Source of the DNA: Actinocatenispora sera
Lineage (GTDB): Bacteria; Actinomycetota; Actinomycetes; Mycobacteriales; Micromonosporaceae
Length of the DNA stretch: 64,000 nt
Direction of reading: 5' to 3'
Assembly: GCF_018324685.1 (NCBI RefSeq)
Contig: NZ_AP023354.1
Location: 1,550,001-1,614,000 of the forward strand
Shown piece after piece: positions 31,430 to 40,514 of this stretch. Under the pieces are notes generated by a model that saw nothing but the letters and a program-made list of their open reading frames with translations, was not told the DNA's origin and made no database searches. How positions within the stretch are numbered: position 1 is the stretch's first letter; each line of letters begins with the position of its first letter. The translations under genes and the position numbers were made by a program.

Positions 31430-32697
31430 ACTTCGAGCGGCTTCTTCGCCGTCTCGGCCAGGAACAGGTACACCACGAAGGACACCGCGCACAGCAGCGC
31501 GATGTAGTACGGGAAGAGCCCGGCGTTGCCCAGCGACTTGAACAGCGTGCCCACGTACGGCGCGGTCCCGCCGAACAGCGCCACCGCCAGCGAGTACGGG
31601 AAGCCGATGCCGCTGGCGCGGACCCGGGCCGGGAAGACCTCCGCGTTGATCGCCGCCGCGATCGAGGTGTACCCGGTCAGCAGGATCATGCCGACCAGCG
31701 TGATCGCCAGCATCACCCCGAACGAGTTCGTCAGCAGCATCAGCAGCGGCACGGTCAGGATCGCGAAGCCGGCGGAGAACACCAGCAGCATCGGCTTGCG
31801 GCCGATCCGGTCCGACAGCATCCCGCCGAGCGGCTGGATCAGCGCGAAGAACGCCAGCGCGATCGTGGACACGATCAGCGACTCGCCCTTGTCGAACCCG
31901 ACGTTCTGCTGCGCGTAGGTCGGCAGGTACGCGGTCCACGAGTAGTACGCGATGGTGCCGCCGATGGTGATCCCGACGATCAGCAGCGACTGCTTCGGGT
32001 GCCGGACGATCGCTTCGTAGAAGCGCGGCCGGTCGGTCGCGGCGACCTGCTTGGTCTCCCGCACGCCGCGGCGCAGCCACAACCCGAACAGCGCGAGTAC
32101 CGCGCCGAGCAGGAACGGGATCCGCCAGCCCCAGCCGGTCATGGCGTGCTCCGACAGCACGCCGACGAGCAGCGCGGACAGGCCGGACGCGATCAGCTGG
32201 CCGATGGTCGTCGACACGTACTGGAAGCTGGAGAACAGGCCGCGGCGGCGCGGCCCGGCCGACTCGACCAGGAACGTGGTGGACGCCGCGAACTCGCCGC
32301 CGATCGACAGCCCGGAGATCAGCCGGGCGAGGACGAGGATGATCGGCGCCAGCACCCCGACCTGGGCGTAGCTCGGCACGATGCCGACCAGCAGGCTGCC
32401 GAACCCCATCAGCAGGATCGTCACGGTCAGCGCGGTCCGCCGGCCGAACCGGTCGGCCACGCTACCGAGCAGCAACCCGCCGACCGGCCGCATGAAGAAC
32501 CCGACCGCGAACACGGCGAACGTGCTCAGCGCCGAGGTGATCGGGTTGTTGCTGGGGAAGATCAACGGGCCGAACGTGGTGGCCAGGAACGTGTAGGTGT
32601 ACCAGTCGTACCACTCGATCGCGTTGCCGACCGACGCTGCGGCGACCTGCCGCAGGCGACCGGTGAGCCCGAGTGACAACGTCGCGGTCTCGCTCAC
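31426..32697 (-). CDS. MHS-type MFS transporter (metabolite:H+ symporter)
   Basis: 423-residue membrane protein with 12 predicted helices. The family signature NAIEWYDWYTYTFLATTFGP at the start and GSVADRFGRRTAL plus GGEFAASTTFLVE are typical of MHS proteins (ShiA, KgtP, ProP). It probably imports the carboxylate or acyl-amino acid hydrolysed by the coupled M20 enzyme. GTG start behind GAGGAGGA. A double Lrp-type regulator is divergent. Confidence 0.9.
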   Translation of the reverse strand: MSETATLSLGLTGRLRQVAAASVGNAIEWYDWYTYTFLATTFGPLIFPSNNPITSALSTFAVFAVGFFMRPVGGLLLGSVADRFGRRTALTVTILLMGFGSLLVGIVPSYAQVGVLAPIILVLARLISGLSIGGEFAASTTFLVESAGPRRRGLFSSFQYVSTTIGQLIASGLSALLVGVLSEHAMTGWGWRIPFLLGAVLALFGLWLRRGVRETKQVAATDRPRFYEAIVRHPKQSLLIVGITIGGTIAYYSWTAYLPTYAQQNVGFDKGESLIVSTIALAFFALIQPLGGMLSDRIGRKPMLLVFSAGFAILTVPLLMLLTNSFGVMLAITLVGMILLTGYTSIAAAINAEVFPARVRASGIGFPYSLAVALFGGTAPYVGTLFKSLGNAGLFPYYIALLCAVSFVVYLFLAETAKKPLEV

Positions 32698-32762
32698 GAC
32701 CGTTCCTCCTCAACCGGAACGGTCATGCGGCACACAACCGCACGATGCGTTCGATCTCGACC

Positions 32763-32798
32763 ATTCATGGGGGTGCCTCGATTCGTGGGGGTCGCCCG
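32763..32798. promoter_or_regulatory. 18-bp direct repeat in the MHS/Lrp divergent region
   Basis: ATTCATGGGGGTGCCTCG (32763-32780) and ATTCGTGGGGGTCGCCCG (32781-32798) are adjacent, with 14 of 18 bases equal. Lrp-type regulators bind phased sites of about this spacing, so these are candidate binding sites. Confidence 0.45.
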
Positions 32799-32864
32799 AT
32801 CATTGCCCCGGCTACCCGAAGTCGGTCGCCAGAACGCAGGATCGAGCGCTAGCCTCGCCTCCTG

Positions 32865-33905
32865 ATGCAGGATCTCGCCGATGCCGACCTGGCTCTGATC
32901 CATGCGCTGCAGATCGCGCCGCGGGCGCCCTGGGCGCTGCTCGGGGCGGTGCTCGGGGCCGACCCGGTGACCGTCGCGCGGCGCTGGCAGCGACTGTCCG
33001 CCGCCGGTGAAGCCTGGATCACCGGGTACGGGTCGGCCGCGCTGATGCGCCGCACCAGCCTGGCGCTCGTCGCGGTGTCCTGCCTGCCCGGCCGGCTGCC
33101 CGAGATCACCGCGCAGATCCTGGACGACCCGCACGCCGTCACGGTGGAGCACACCACCGGCAGCTGCGACCTGCTTCTCACGGTGTGGACGACCGGGCTC
33201 GCCGACCTGTCCGACTACCTGGTCGGCCGGTTGTCCCGGCTGCCCGGCATCACCGCCACCCGCACCACCATGGTCACCGACGTGTACGCGGAGGGCTCCA
33301 GCTGGCGCGTCGGCGTGCTCGACGCCGCGGATCGGGACCGGCTTCGCCGGGCGGCGCTGACCCGGGCGAGCGGCCTGGGTGAGCTGCGTACCGTGGACCG
33401 GCCGCTCGCGCTCGCGCTGGGCCGGGACGGGCGGGTGCCGTACTCGGAGCTGGCCGTCGCGGCCGGCATCACCGCGGCGACCGCCCGCCGCCGGGTGGCC
33501 CGGATGCTCGACGACGGCGTGCTGACCATCCGGTGCGAGCTCGCGCGGTACGCGTCGCACCGGCCGGTGTCCGCCACGTTGTGGGCGAACGTACCGCCGG
33601 GGGAGCTCGCCGCCACGGCCGCGGCGATCGCGTCGCGCCCGGAGGTGCGGCTGTGTGCGGCGGTGGCCGGTACCCAGAACCTGATCGTCACGGTGTGGTT
33701 GTCGGCGCTGGCCGACCTGCAGCGGCTGGAGATCAGCCTGTCCGCCCGGTTCCCGGGGCTGTCGATCGCCGAGCGGGCGATCGTGCTGCGCCACCACAAG
33801 CTCATGGGCCGGGTACTCGACGAGGCTGGCCGCGCGGTCCGGGCCGTCGACATGGACATCTGGCATCCGCCCACCGGCCGCCCGCCGACCGTCGCCCGAC
33901 CCTGA
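32865..33905 (+). CDS. Lrp/AsnC-family regulator with two fused Lrp units
   Basis: 346 residues made of two AsnC-like halves. First HTH is LADADLALIHALQIAPRAPW with its RAM ligand-binding region HTTGSCDLLLTVWTTGLADL; second HTH is DGRVPYSELAVAAGITAATA with RAM region VAGTQNLIVTVWLSALADLQ. The tandem form is common in actinomycetes. Divergent from the MHS/M20 operon, which it likely controls in response to the amino acid released. Confidence 0.9.
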   Translation: MQDLADADLALIHALQIAPRAPWALLGAVLGADPVTVARRWQRLSAAGEAWITGYGSAALMRRTSLALVAVSCLPGRLPEITAQILDDPHAVTVEHTTGSCDLLLTVWTTGLADLSDYLVGRLSRLPGITATRTTMVTDVYAEGSSWRVGVLDAADRDRLRRAALTRASGLGELRTVDRPLALALGRDGRVPYSELAVAAGITAATARRRVARMLDDGVLTIRCELARYASHRPVSATLWANVPPGELAATAAAIASRPEVRLCAAVAGTQNLIVTVWLSALADLQRLEISLSARFPGLSIAERAIVLRHHKLMGRVLDEAGRAVRAVDMDIWHPPTGRPPTVARP

Positions 33906-34052
33906 CCGGCTCCCCGGCGCGGCCGTGCGGCGCAGAACAGGGCGGTGCGGTGGGCCCCGCGGCAACCGTTCTCGCACGCCGCCAGCATGGGCGCCGCAAC
34001 CATGGACCGGACGCGCCGGCTGCGCCGCTCGCAGGACGGCGGAACCTGCCGG

Positions 34053-35450
34053 TCATCCCGGCCGGCGGCGGGAGGGGAGCAGCAGTACGGGCAGCAGGGC
34101 CAGCGCGGTGCCGCCGATGGTCCACCAGAACGTGGTGCCGAACGCCGCGGCGTGCCCCGCGGTACCGGGGTGACCGGCGGCGGCGTGCACCAGCACGGCG
34201 GCGAGCACGGCGGTACCGAAGGAGCCGCCGAGCTGCTGCACGATCCGGATGGCGCTGCTCGCGTGCGGCACCTCGGCGGGCCCGAGCCCGTCGAACGCGG
34301 TCGCCATCACCGCGATCGTCACGGAGGTCAGCCCGGCGCCGCGGACCACCAGGGCGGCGCCCAGCAGTACCGGGTTGGGGTGCGCGCCGGCCCGCGCGAA
34401 CGGGACCGTACCGGCGACGGTGAGCGCGGCGCCGGCGAGGATGATCGGCCGCGGGCCGATCCGGTCGACGAGCCGGCCGGCGAGCCGCCGCGGCAGCAGC
34501 GAACCGATCCCCTGCGGCGCCAGCAGCAGCCCGGCCACCAGCGCCGACGCGCCGCGGATCTGCTGGTAGTACAGCGGCAGCAGCAGCATCGCGCCGAACA
34601 TGGAGACGCCGGCGAGGAACATCAGCCCGGCCGCGCCGGCGAACGTGCGGTGCCGGAACAGCCGCAGGTCGATCGCCGGTTCCCGCCGGCCGCGCAGCGC
34701 GTACGCGAGGTAGCCGGCGAGCAGTGCGGTCCCGGCGACCAGCGGTACCAGCGTGCGCGGTGCGCCGAAGCCCTGCGTGCCGGCGGTGGACAGCCCGTAC
34801 ATCAGGGCGGCCAGCGCGGGGGACAGCAGGGCCAGCCCGGCGAGGTCCAGGTGCGTGCCGGGGCGTGCGGCGTCGTCGCGGGGCAGCGCGCGGGCCGCGA
34901 GCGCGATCGCGACCAGCACGATCGGTACGTTGACGAAGAAGACCCAGCGCCAGTTCAGGCCGGTGACGATCAGGCCGCCGAGCACCGGGCCGAGGATGGG
35001 TACGACGACGGCCGGGGTGCTGACGGTGGCCATCAGGGTGCCGAGCGGCCGGCCGCCGGCGGCGCGGACCAGCAGCGTGGTCAGCAGCGGCTGGATCAGC
35101 CCGCCGCCGAGCCCCTGGAACACCCGGAACGCGATCAGGCTGCTGACGTTCCAGGACAGGCCGGCGGCGATCGAACCGAGCAGGAACACTACGAGGGCGG
35201 CGAGCCACATCCGGCGGGCGCCGTACCGCGCGACGAGCCAGCCGGACAGCGGGATGGCGACGGCGAACGCGAGCAGGTAGCCGGCGACGATCCACTGCAC
35301 GGTGGCGACCGGCGCGCCCAGTTCGCGGCCGATCCGGTCGAGGGCGACGTTGACGATCGTGGTGTCCAGCAGCGGCGCGATGCCGCCGACGATCAGTACC
35401 CAGGCGAGCCGGTGCAGCCGCCGGTCGTCGGCGACCTCCGTCGTCGTCAT
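34053..35450 (-). CDS. MFS multidrug transporter (DHA2, EmrB/QacA-like)
   Basis: 465-residue exporter with about 14 membrane helices. Signatures: LDTTIVNVALDRIGRELGA in TM1, GWLVARYGARRMW between TM2 and TM3, and RVFQGLGGGLIQPLLTTLLV in TM4, with GPVLGGLIV in TM5. Start MTTTEV (35450) has GGAGG eight bases upstream. A TetR-family gene is divergent 33-81 bp away, the standard repressor/exporter layout. Confidence 0.9.
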   Translation of the reverse strand: MTTTEVADDRRLHRLAWVLIVGGIAPLLDTTIVNVALDRIGRELGAPVATVQWIVAGYLLAFAVAIPLSGWLVARYGARRMWLAALVVFLLGSIAAGLSWNVSSLIAFRVFQGLGGGLIQPLLTTLLVRAAGGRPLGTLMATVSTPAVVVPILGPVLGGLIVTGLNWRWVFFVNVPIVLVAIALAARALPRDDAARPGTHLDLAGLALLSPALAALMYGLSTAGTQGFGAPRTLVPLVAGTALLAGYLAYALRGRREPAIDLRLFRHRTFAGAAGLMFLAGVSMFGAMLLLPLYYQQIRGASALVAGLLLAPQGIGSLLPRRLAGRLVDRIGPRPIILAGAALTVAGTVPFARAGAHPNPVLLGAALVVRGAGLTSVTIAVMATAFDGLGPAEVPHASSAIRIVQQLGGSFGTAVLAAVLVHAAAGHPGTAGHAAAFGTTFWWTIGGTALALLPVLLLPSRRRPG

Positions 35451-35531
35451 GCCGCCCACCTCCATAAGGAACGCACGTCTCTAATGTCGGACGATACATT
35501 CAAGGAACGGTCGTATCTAGGGGGTACCGGG

Positions 35532-36089
35532 GTGACGAGCGGATCACGCCGACGCGGCGCCGTGCTGGAGGACGCGATCCTCACCGCCGCCTGGGACGAG
35601 TTCGCCGAGGTCGGGTACGCGAACCTGACCATGGAGGGCGTCGCCGCCCGCGCCGGGACCGGCAAGGCGGTGATCTACCGGCGCTGGCCGAGTCGGGCGC
35701 AGCTGATGGTCGCCGCCATGCGCCGCCGGGTCGTCCCGCTCGCCGAGGACATCCCCGACACCGGCTCGCTGCGCGAGGACCTGCTCGTCGTGCTGCGCCG
35801 CGCCGCCGGCCGGTACCGGGAACTCGGGCACGACCTGATGCACGGGCTGATCGCCGAGTTCCCGCACGTGCAGAGCGAGATCTTCGAGGCGGAGCCGAGC
35901 TGGACGATGACCGTCCTGCGGCACGCCGCGGACCGCGGCGAGATCGACCTGTCCCGGATCACGCCGCGGATGGCGCGGCTGCCGATGGACCTGGTCCGGC
36001 ACGAGATGGTGGTCACCCACGCCCCGGTGCCCGAATCGGCGCTGGTCGAGATCGTCGACGACCTCGTGCTCCCGCTGTTCACCCGCTGA
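35532..36089 (+). CDS. TetR-family transcriptional regulator
   Basis: 185 residues. HTH: RRGAVLEDAILTAAWDEFAE, then GVAARAGTGKAVIYRRWPS. The C-terminal half is TetR_C_11-like (MHGLIAEFPHVQSEIFE). I place the start at GTG 35532 because AGGGGG precedes it; an in-frame ATG at 35484 would add 16 residues but has no ribosome binding site and would overlap the promoter. The direct repeat AAGGAACG (35466, 35502) in the divergent gap may be part of its operator. Confidence 0.85.
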   Translation: MTSGSRRRGAVLEDAILTAAWDEFAEVGYANLTMEGVAARAGTGKAVIYRRWPSRAQLMVAAMRRRVVPLAEDIPDTGSLREDLLVVLRRAAGRYRELGHDLMHGLIAEFPHVQSEIFEAEPSWTMTVLRHAADRGEIDLSRITPRMARLPMDLVRHEMVVTHAPVPESALVEIVDDLVLPLFTR

Positions 36090-36092
36090 CGC

Positions 36093-36122
36093 CAGCCCGC
36101 AGGGCGCCGGCCGTACGGGCTG
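36093..36122 (+). terminator. Possible hairpin after the TetR gene
   Basis: CAGCCCG (36093-36099) and CGGGCTG (36116-36122) can pair just behind the TetR stop. Modest stem, no T-run. Confidence 0.3.
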
Positions 36123-36251
36123 CCCGGGGGTGCGGGTGCGGCCCGCCGGCGTCCGGGACGGGTGGGTGCCAGGCCCGGCGTCGGCTCCGGAGCGCGCGAC
36201 GGCGCCGGAACCGGGTGGGATGGCCCACGCGGGCATGACAGGACCGGGCGG

Positions 36252-36270
36252 CTAGGTTAGGCTCGCCTTA
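36252..36270 (+). promoter_or_regulatory. DtxR/IdeR-type iron box
   Basis: CTAGGTTAGGCTCGCCTTA closely matches the iron-box consensus TTAGGTTAGGCTAACCTAA and lies 45 bp before the siderophore-uptake ATPase start. Confidence 0.85.
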
Positions 36271-36314
36271 TCTGTCGGCCCGGCCCGGGTCGGTCCGTGC
36301 GCTCGGGAGGATGA

Positions 36315-37166
36315 GTGGTCGCCGCACCCGCGCTGTCCGCCGCCGGCCTTGCGGTCGGGTACCCGCAGCGGTGCGTGCTGTCCGACGTCGGCCTGGGCCT
36401 GACCCCCGGCACCGTCACCGTGCTCGTCGGCCCGAACGGCTGCGGCAAGTCGACGCTGCTGCGCACGCTCGCCGGGCTGCAGCCGGCGCTGGCCGGTACG
36501 GTCCGGCTCGGCGCCGACGACCTGACCGCGCTGTCCCGCCGCGAGCTCGCCCGGCGGCTCGCGTTCCTGCCGCAGTCCCCGCTGGTACCGGCCGGGGTCG
36601 CGGTGCAGGACCTGGTCCGGCACGGCCGGTACGCGCATCGCGGCGCGCTGCGCCGGCACACCGCCGACGACCGAGCCGCCGTCGACTGGGCGCTGTCGGT
36701 CACGCACGCCGACGAGCTGGCCGACCGGCGCATCGACGAGCTGTCCGGCGGTGAGCGCCAGCGCGCCTGGCTGGCCACCGTACTGGCCCAGCAGGCCGGC
36801 GTGCTGCTGCTCGACGAGCCCACCACCTACCTCGACCTGCGGCACCAGCTGGAGGTGCTGGAGGTCGTCCGCGGCCTGGCCCGTGACCACGGCATCGCCT
36901 GCGGCCTGGTGCTGCACGACCTCGGCCAGGCCGCCGGATACGCCGACCACGCGGTGCTCGCCGCCGACGGTGGCGTGGTCGCCGCCGGTACCCCGGACGA
37001 GGTGTTCACCGCCGGCCACATCCGCCGCGCGTTCGAACTCGACGTCGCCGTCGTGCGCGACCCCGCGTCCGGCCACCTGGCCCTGTTCCCCCGCCTCGAC
37101 CGCGGCACCGCGGACGCCACGGTGCCGGCCGAGGCGGTCGCCGGTTCGGCCTTCGACACCGACTGA
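36315..37166 (+). CDS. Iron-siderophore ABC transporter ATP-binding protein (FepC/FhuC-like)
   Basis: 283-residue ATPase that powers ferric-siderophore import. Walker A GPNGCGKST (about residue 39), Q-loop LAFLPQSPLVP, ABC signature LSGGERQR, Walker B VLLLDEPTTYLD and H-loop LVLHDLGQA. The TTYLD after Walker B is typical of the FepC group. CGGGAGG precedes the GTG start. First gene of an iron-box-controlled operon with binding protein and fused permease. Confidence 0.95.
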   Translation: MVAAPALSAAGLAVGYPQRCVLSDVGLGLTPGTVTVLVGPNGCGKSTLLRTLAGLQPALAGTVRLGADDLTALSRRELARRLAFLPQSPLVPAGVAVQDLVRHGRYAHRGALRRHTADDRAAVDWALSVTHADELADRRIDELSGGERQRAWLATVLAQQAGVLLLDEPTTYLDLRHQLEVLEVVRGLARDHGIACGLVLHDLGQAAGYADHAVLAADGGVVAAGTPDEVFTAGHIRRAFELDVAVVRDPASGHLALFPRLDRGTADATVPAEAVAGSAFDTD

Positions 37167-37204
37167 CCGCGACACCCATCCCGGACGATTCGACGAGGAG
37201 TGCC

Positions 37205-38206
37205 ATGCCGACCACCTCCCACCTGCGTACGACCCGACGGACCCTCGTCGGCGCCATCGCGCTCGCGGCCGCCGGGCTGCTCGCCGCGTGCGGCGGCGGT
37301 ACCGCCGGGGATGCCGCCGGTACCAACGGATCCGGGTCGAAGGCCGGCTCGATCACGGTGCACGACGTGACCGGTACGGTGACGCTGGCCAAGCCGGCGA
37401 AGCGGGTCGTGGCGCTGGAGTGGAGCTACGTGGAGGACCTGCTGACGCTCGGCGTCACGCCGGTCGGCGTGGGCGACGCCGGCACGTACGACCAGTGGGT
37501 CGGTGCGGGCAAGCGGCTGCCGAAGAGCGTCACCGACGTCGGGACCAGGGCGCAGCCGAGCCTGGAGAAGATCAAGGCGCTGGACCCCGACCTGATCGTG
37601 GTGGAGAAGAGCCGGGTCAGCGCGAACCTGGGGCAGCTCAAGGACATCGCGCCGGTCGTCGAGTTCGACGGGTACAGCCCGAACGACAAGCTGGTGCAGA
37701 CCGCGAACACCAGCATGATCCAGCTCGGTACCGCGGTGGGCAGGGCGGACACGGCGAAGCAGGTCGTCGCGCAGTACCAGCAGAAGGTGGCTGCGGCCAA
37801 GAAGCAGCTCGCCGGCAAGGCGACGGACATCGCGCTGCTGCAGGGGTTCTCCGTCGACGGCCAGCCGAGCATCCGCGCCTACACCGCGCACTCCCAGGCG
37901 GTGCAGGTGCTGGAGTCGATCGGACTGACGAACGCCTGGCACGGCAAGGACTCCGACCCGTCCGGCTTCACCGCCACCGGCGTCGAGGGGCTGACCCAGG
38001 TGTCCGACGCGACCGTGCTCTACATCGCCCAGCCGTCGGACAACCCGTTCACCGGTGCGCTGGCGTCCAACGCCACCTGGAAGAACCTGGGCTTCGTCAA
38101 GCAGCACAAGCTGCACGGCATCGACCCCGGTACCTGGGTCTGGGGCGGCCCGAAGTCCAACGAGATGCTGATCGACCAGGCGCTGAGCGCGCTCGGCGCG
38201 GCGTGA
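37205..38206 (+). CDS. Iron-siderophore substrate-binding lipoprotein (FepB/FecB-like)
   Basis: 333-residue extracytoplasmic binding protein. Lipobox LLAACGGG near residue 30; the mature part is a TroA-type helical-backbone fold starting with HDVTGTVTLAKPAKRVVALE and containing IKALDPDLIVVEKSRVS. It delivers the ferric siderophore to the permease encoded next. GAGGAG before the ATG. Its stop overlaps the permease GTG (GTGA). Confidence 0.93.
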   Translation: MPTTSHLRTTRRTLVGAIALAAAGLLAACGGGTAGDAAGTNGSGSKAGSITVHDVTGTVTLAKPAKRVVALEWSYVEDLLTLGVTPVGVGDAGTYDQWVGAGKRLPKSVTDVGTRAQPSLEKIKALDPDLIVVEKSRVSANLGQLKDIAPVVEFDGYSPNDKLVQTANTSMIQLGTAVGRADTAKQVVAQYQQKVAAAKKQLAGKATDIALLQGFSVDGQPSIRAYTAHSQAVQVLESIGLTNAWHGKDSDPSGFTATGVEGLTQVSDATVLYIAQPSDNPFTGALASNATWKNLGFVKQHKLHGIDPGTWVWGGPKSNEMLIDQALSALGAA

Positions 38207-40284
38207 CCGCGGCGATCGCGACCCCGCCGGCGGTGCGCCGAGGAGTACCGTCGGCCGGCCGGTCCCGGATCGCGGTCGTCGCCGCGATCGGTGTCGTGCT
38301 GCTGGTGGCGCTCGCGATCGTCCACATCGGACAGGGCAGCGCCGGCATCGGGCTGCCCCGGCTGCTGTCGCTCGCCACCGGGCACAGCGACCCGGATGCC
38401 CTGGCCGTACTGCGTGGATCGCGGTTGCCGCGGCTGACCGCCGGCCTGGTGACCGGGCTGGCGCTGGGCCTGTCCGGGGCGCTGATCCAGGGCGCCACCC
38501 GCAACCCGCTGGCCGCACCGGACACCCTCGGCGTCAACGCCGGCGGGTACCTCGCCGTCTCGATCTGCACGCTGTCCGGCGTGCAGCTCGGCATCCTGCC
38601 GTCGGCGGCGGTGGCGTTCGCCGGCGGGCTGGTGGCGGCCGGGCTGGTGCAGCTGCTCACCGCCGGCGGGCCGGTCGCGCCCGGCCGGATGCTGCTCGCC
38701 GGTACCGCGGTCGCGATGGCCGGCAGCTCGGCGGCGACCGTGCTGCTGATCCTGCACGCGCAACGGGCCCAGGGACTCTTCTTCTGGGGCAACGGATCGC
38801 TGCTGGAGACCGGGCTGACCCGGCCGCTGCTGCTCGGCCTGATCGTGCTGCTCGCCGCCGCGGCCACGCCGCTGCTGGCCCGGCCGCTGGACCTGCTCGC
38901 GCTCGGCGACGACACCGCCGAGGCGCTGGGCCTGCGAGTGGGCCGGATCCGGCTGTCCGCGTTCGCGCTCGCGGTGGTGTTCTCCGCCGTGTCGGTGGCG
39001 CTGACCGGGCCGATCGGGTTCGTCGGGCTCGTCGCGCCGGTGGTCGTCCGGATGTTCGGGGTGCGCCGGCACGCCGCGCTGCTGCCGATCGCCGGCGTGT
39101 ACGGCGCGGTCTTCGTGCTCGGCGCCGACGTGGTGGCCCGCGCGCTGCTCGCCGCGTCCGGCTCCGGCGCGTACGAGATCCCGGCCGGCGTGGTGACCGC
39201 GCTGGTCGGCGGGCCGATCTTCGTCTACCTGGCCCGCCGGGTACCGACCGGGGACGCGGACACCGGCGCCGCGGTGACCGTGTCGGCGCCGCGCAGCCGC
39301 CGCCGGTACGCGCTGATCGTGGCCGGCGGCGTCATCGCGCTGGCGCTGGCGGTACTGGCCGGGCTCGCGGTCGGCGACGTGCACCTGTCCGTCGGCAGGC
39401 TGCTCGCCGCGACGGTCGGCCAGTCCGATGCGCTGTCCAACGGGATCGTCGCGTTCCGCGCCCCGCGGATCCTCGCCGCCGCACTGGCCGGCGCCTGCCT
39501 GGCCGGTGCCGGCGTCGCGATCCAGTCGGTGGTGCGCAACCCGCTCGCCGAGCCGAGCCTGCTCGGCGTCACCGGCGGCTCCGCGATCGGCGCGGTCGCC
39601 CTGATCACCCTGGTACCGAGCGCGCCCCGGTGGGGCATCCCGGCCGCCGCGCTGGTCGGCGGGGTACTCGCGCTCGGCCTGGTGATGCTGCTCGCGACCC
39701 GCCGCCGCACCGGCGCGGCCGACCCGACCCGGGTGGTACTGGTCGGCATCGGACTGGCCGCCGCCACCGCGGCGCTGATCCAGGTGCTGTCGCTGCGCGC
39801 CCAGCTGCAGCTCGCCGCGGCTCTGACCTGGCTGGCCGGCTCCACCTACGCGCGCTCGGCGAGCGACCTGACCTGGTTCGTGCTGCCGGTACTGGCGCTC
39901 GCCGTGCTGATCGCCGCCGCCCGGGTGCTCGACCTGCTCGGCCTCGGCGACGACCTGCCCCGCGCGCTCGGGCTGCCCACCGGCCGGGCCCGGCTGGCCG
40001 TACTGCTCGGCGGCGCCGTGCTCGCCGCCGGCACCGCCGCGGTCGTCGGTACGGTCGGGTTCGTCGGCCTGATCGCCCCGCACCTGGCCCGGCGCCTGGT
40101 GGGTACCGCACACCGCCGGCTGCTGCCGGTCGCCGCGCTGCTCGGCGCGGTGCTGGTGGTCGCCGCGGACGCGCTGGGCCGGTACGTGCTGGCGCCGAAC
40201 GAGATCCCGGTCGGCATCGTCACCGCGCTCGCCGGCGCGCCTTACCTGATCTGGCTCCTCCGCCGTCAGCGCCGCACCTCCTGA
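38203..40284 (+). CDS. Fused FecCD-type iron-siderophore permease (FhuB-like)
   Basis: 693-residue membrane protein carrying two complete FecCD permease halves, each of about 330 residues and about ten helices: half one with RLPRLTAGLVTGLALGLSGA and GLVAPVVVRMFG, half two with RAPRILAAALAGACLAGAGV and GLIAPHLARRL. The G-L-x-A-P-H/V segments are the ATPase-coupling loops. One chain thus supplies the whole channel, as in FhuB, matching the single ATPase gene. GTG in a GTGA overlap with the binding protein. Its stop lies in a 17-bp tandem duplication. Confidence 0.92.
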   Translation: MTAAIATPPAVRRGVPSAGRSRIAVVAAIGVVLLVALAIVHIGQGSAGIGLPRLLSLATGHSDPDALAVLRGSRLPRLTAGLVTGLALGLSGALIQGATRNPLAAPDTLGVNAGGYLAVSICTLSGVQLGILPSAAVAFAGGLVAAGLVQLLTAGGPVAPGRMLLAGTAVAMAGSSAATVLLILHAQRAQGLFFWGNGSLLETGLTRPLLLGLIVLLAAAATPLLARPLDLLALGDDTAEALGLRVGRIRLSAFALAVVFSAVSVALTGPIGFVGLVAPVVVRMFGVRRHAALLPIAGVYGAVFVLGADVVARALLAASGSGAYEIPAGVVTALVGGPIFVYLARRVPTGDADTGAAVTVSAPRSRRRYALIVAGGVIALALAVLAGLAVGDVHLSVGRLLAATVGQSDALSNGIVAFRAPRILAAALAGACLAGAGVAIQSVVRNPLAEPSLLGVTGGSAIGAVALITLVPSAPRWGIPAAALVGGVLALGLVMLLATRRRTGAADPTRVVLVGIGLAAATAALIQVLSLRAQLQLAAALTWLAGSTYARSASDLTWFVLPVLALAVLIAAARVLDLLGLGDDLPRALGLPTGRARLAVLLGGAVLAAGTAAVVGTVGFVGLIAPHLARRLVGTAHRRLLPVAALLGAVLVVAADALGRYVLAPNEIPVGIVTALAGAPYLIWLLRRQRRTS

Positions 40285-40314
40285 CCGGGCCCGCTCGCTG
40301 ACCGGGCCCGCTCG
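40281..40314. repeat. 17-bp perfect tandem duplication over the permease stop codon
   Basis: CTGACCGGGCCCGCTCG occurs twice in a row (40281-40297, 40298-40314); the first copy contains the TGA of the permease gene. Confidence 0.85.
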
Positions 40315-40440
40315 ATCGAGGATCCTTGCTGCGCCGCGGTCGCCGGCGCGGCTGGAGCGGTCAGCGGGCCGCCGGAAGACGGACGGTGAGCGCGCGGTCG
40401 CGGCGTACCTCACAGGGATCCGGGCAGTGCCGGCCGACGG

Positions 40441-40459
40441 ATGGGCTAGGCTAGCCTAA
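40441..40459 (+). promoter_or_regulatory. DtxR/IdeR-type iron box
   Basis: ATGGGCTAGGCTAGCCTAA matches the iron-box core (TAGGCTAGCCTAA) upstream of the FhuF-like gene; TAGGCTAGCCTA is itself palindromic. Confidence 0.85.
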
Positions 40460-40514
40460 GTTTGCGACGGGGAGGAACGGTCGCGGAGCGGCGGGGGGAA
40501 CGGGTGTCCGATCG

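Noticed and set aside
35484-35531. Longer TetR start at ATG 35484
   Set aside because: No ribosome binding site, and it would place coding sequence over the divergent promoter; GTG 35532 has AGGGGG.
36751-40284. 1177-codon open frame as one gene
   Set aside because: Only the part from 38203 has family sequence; the upstream part is an out-of-frame shadow of the ATPase and binding-protein genes.
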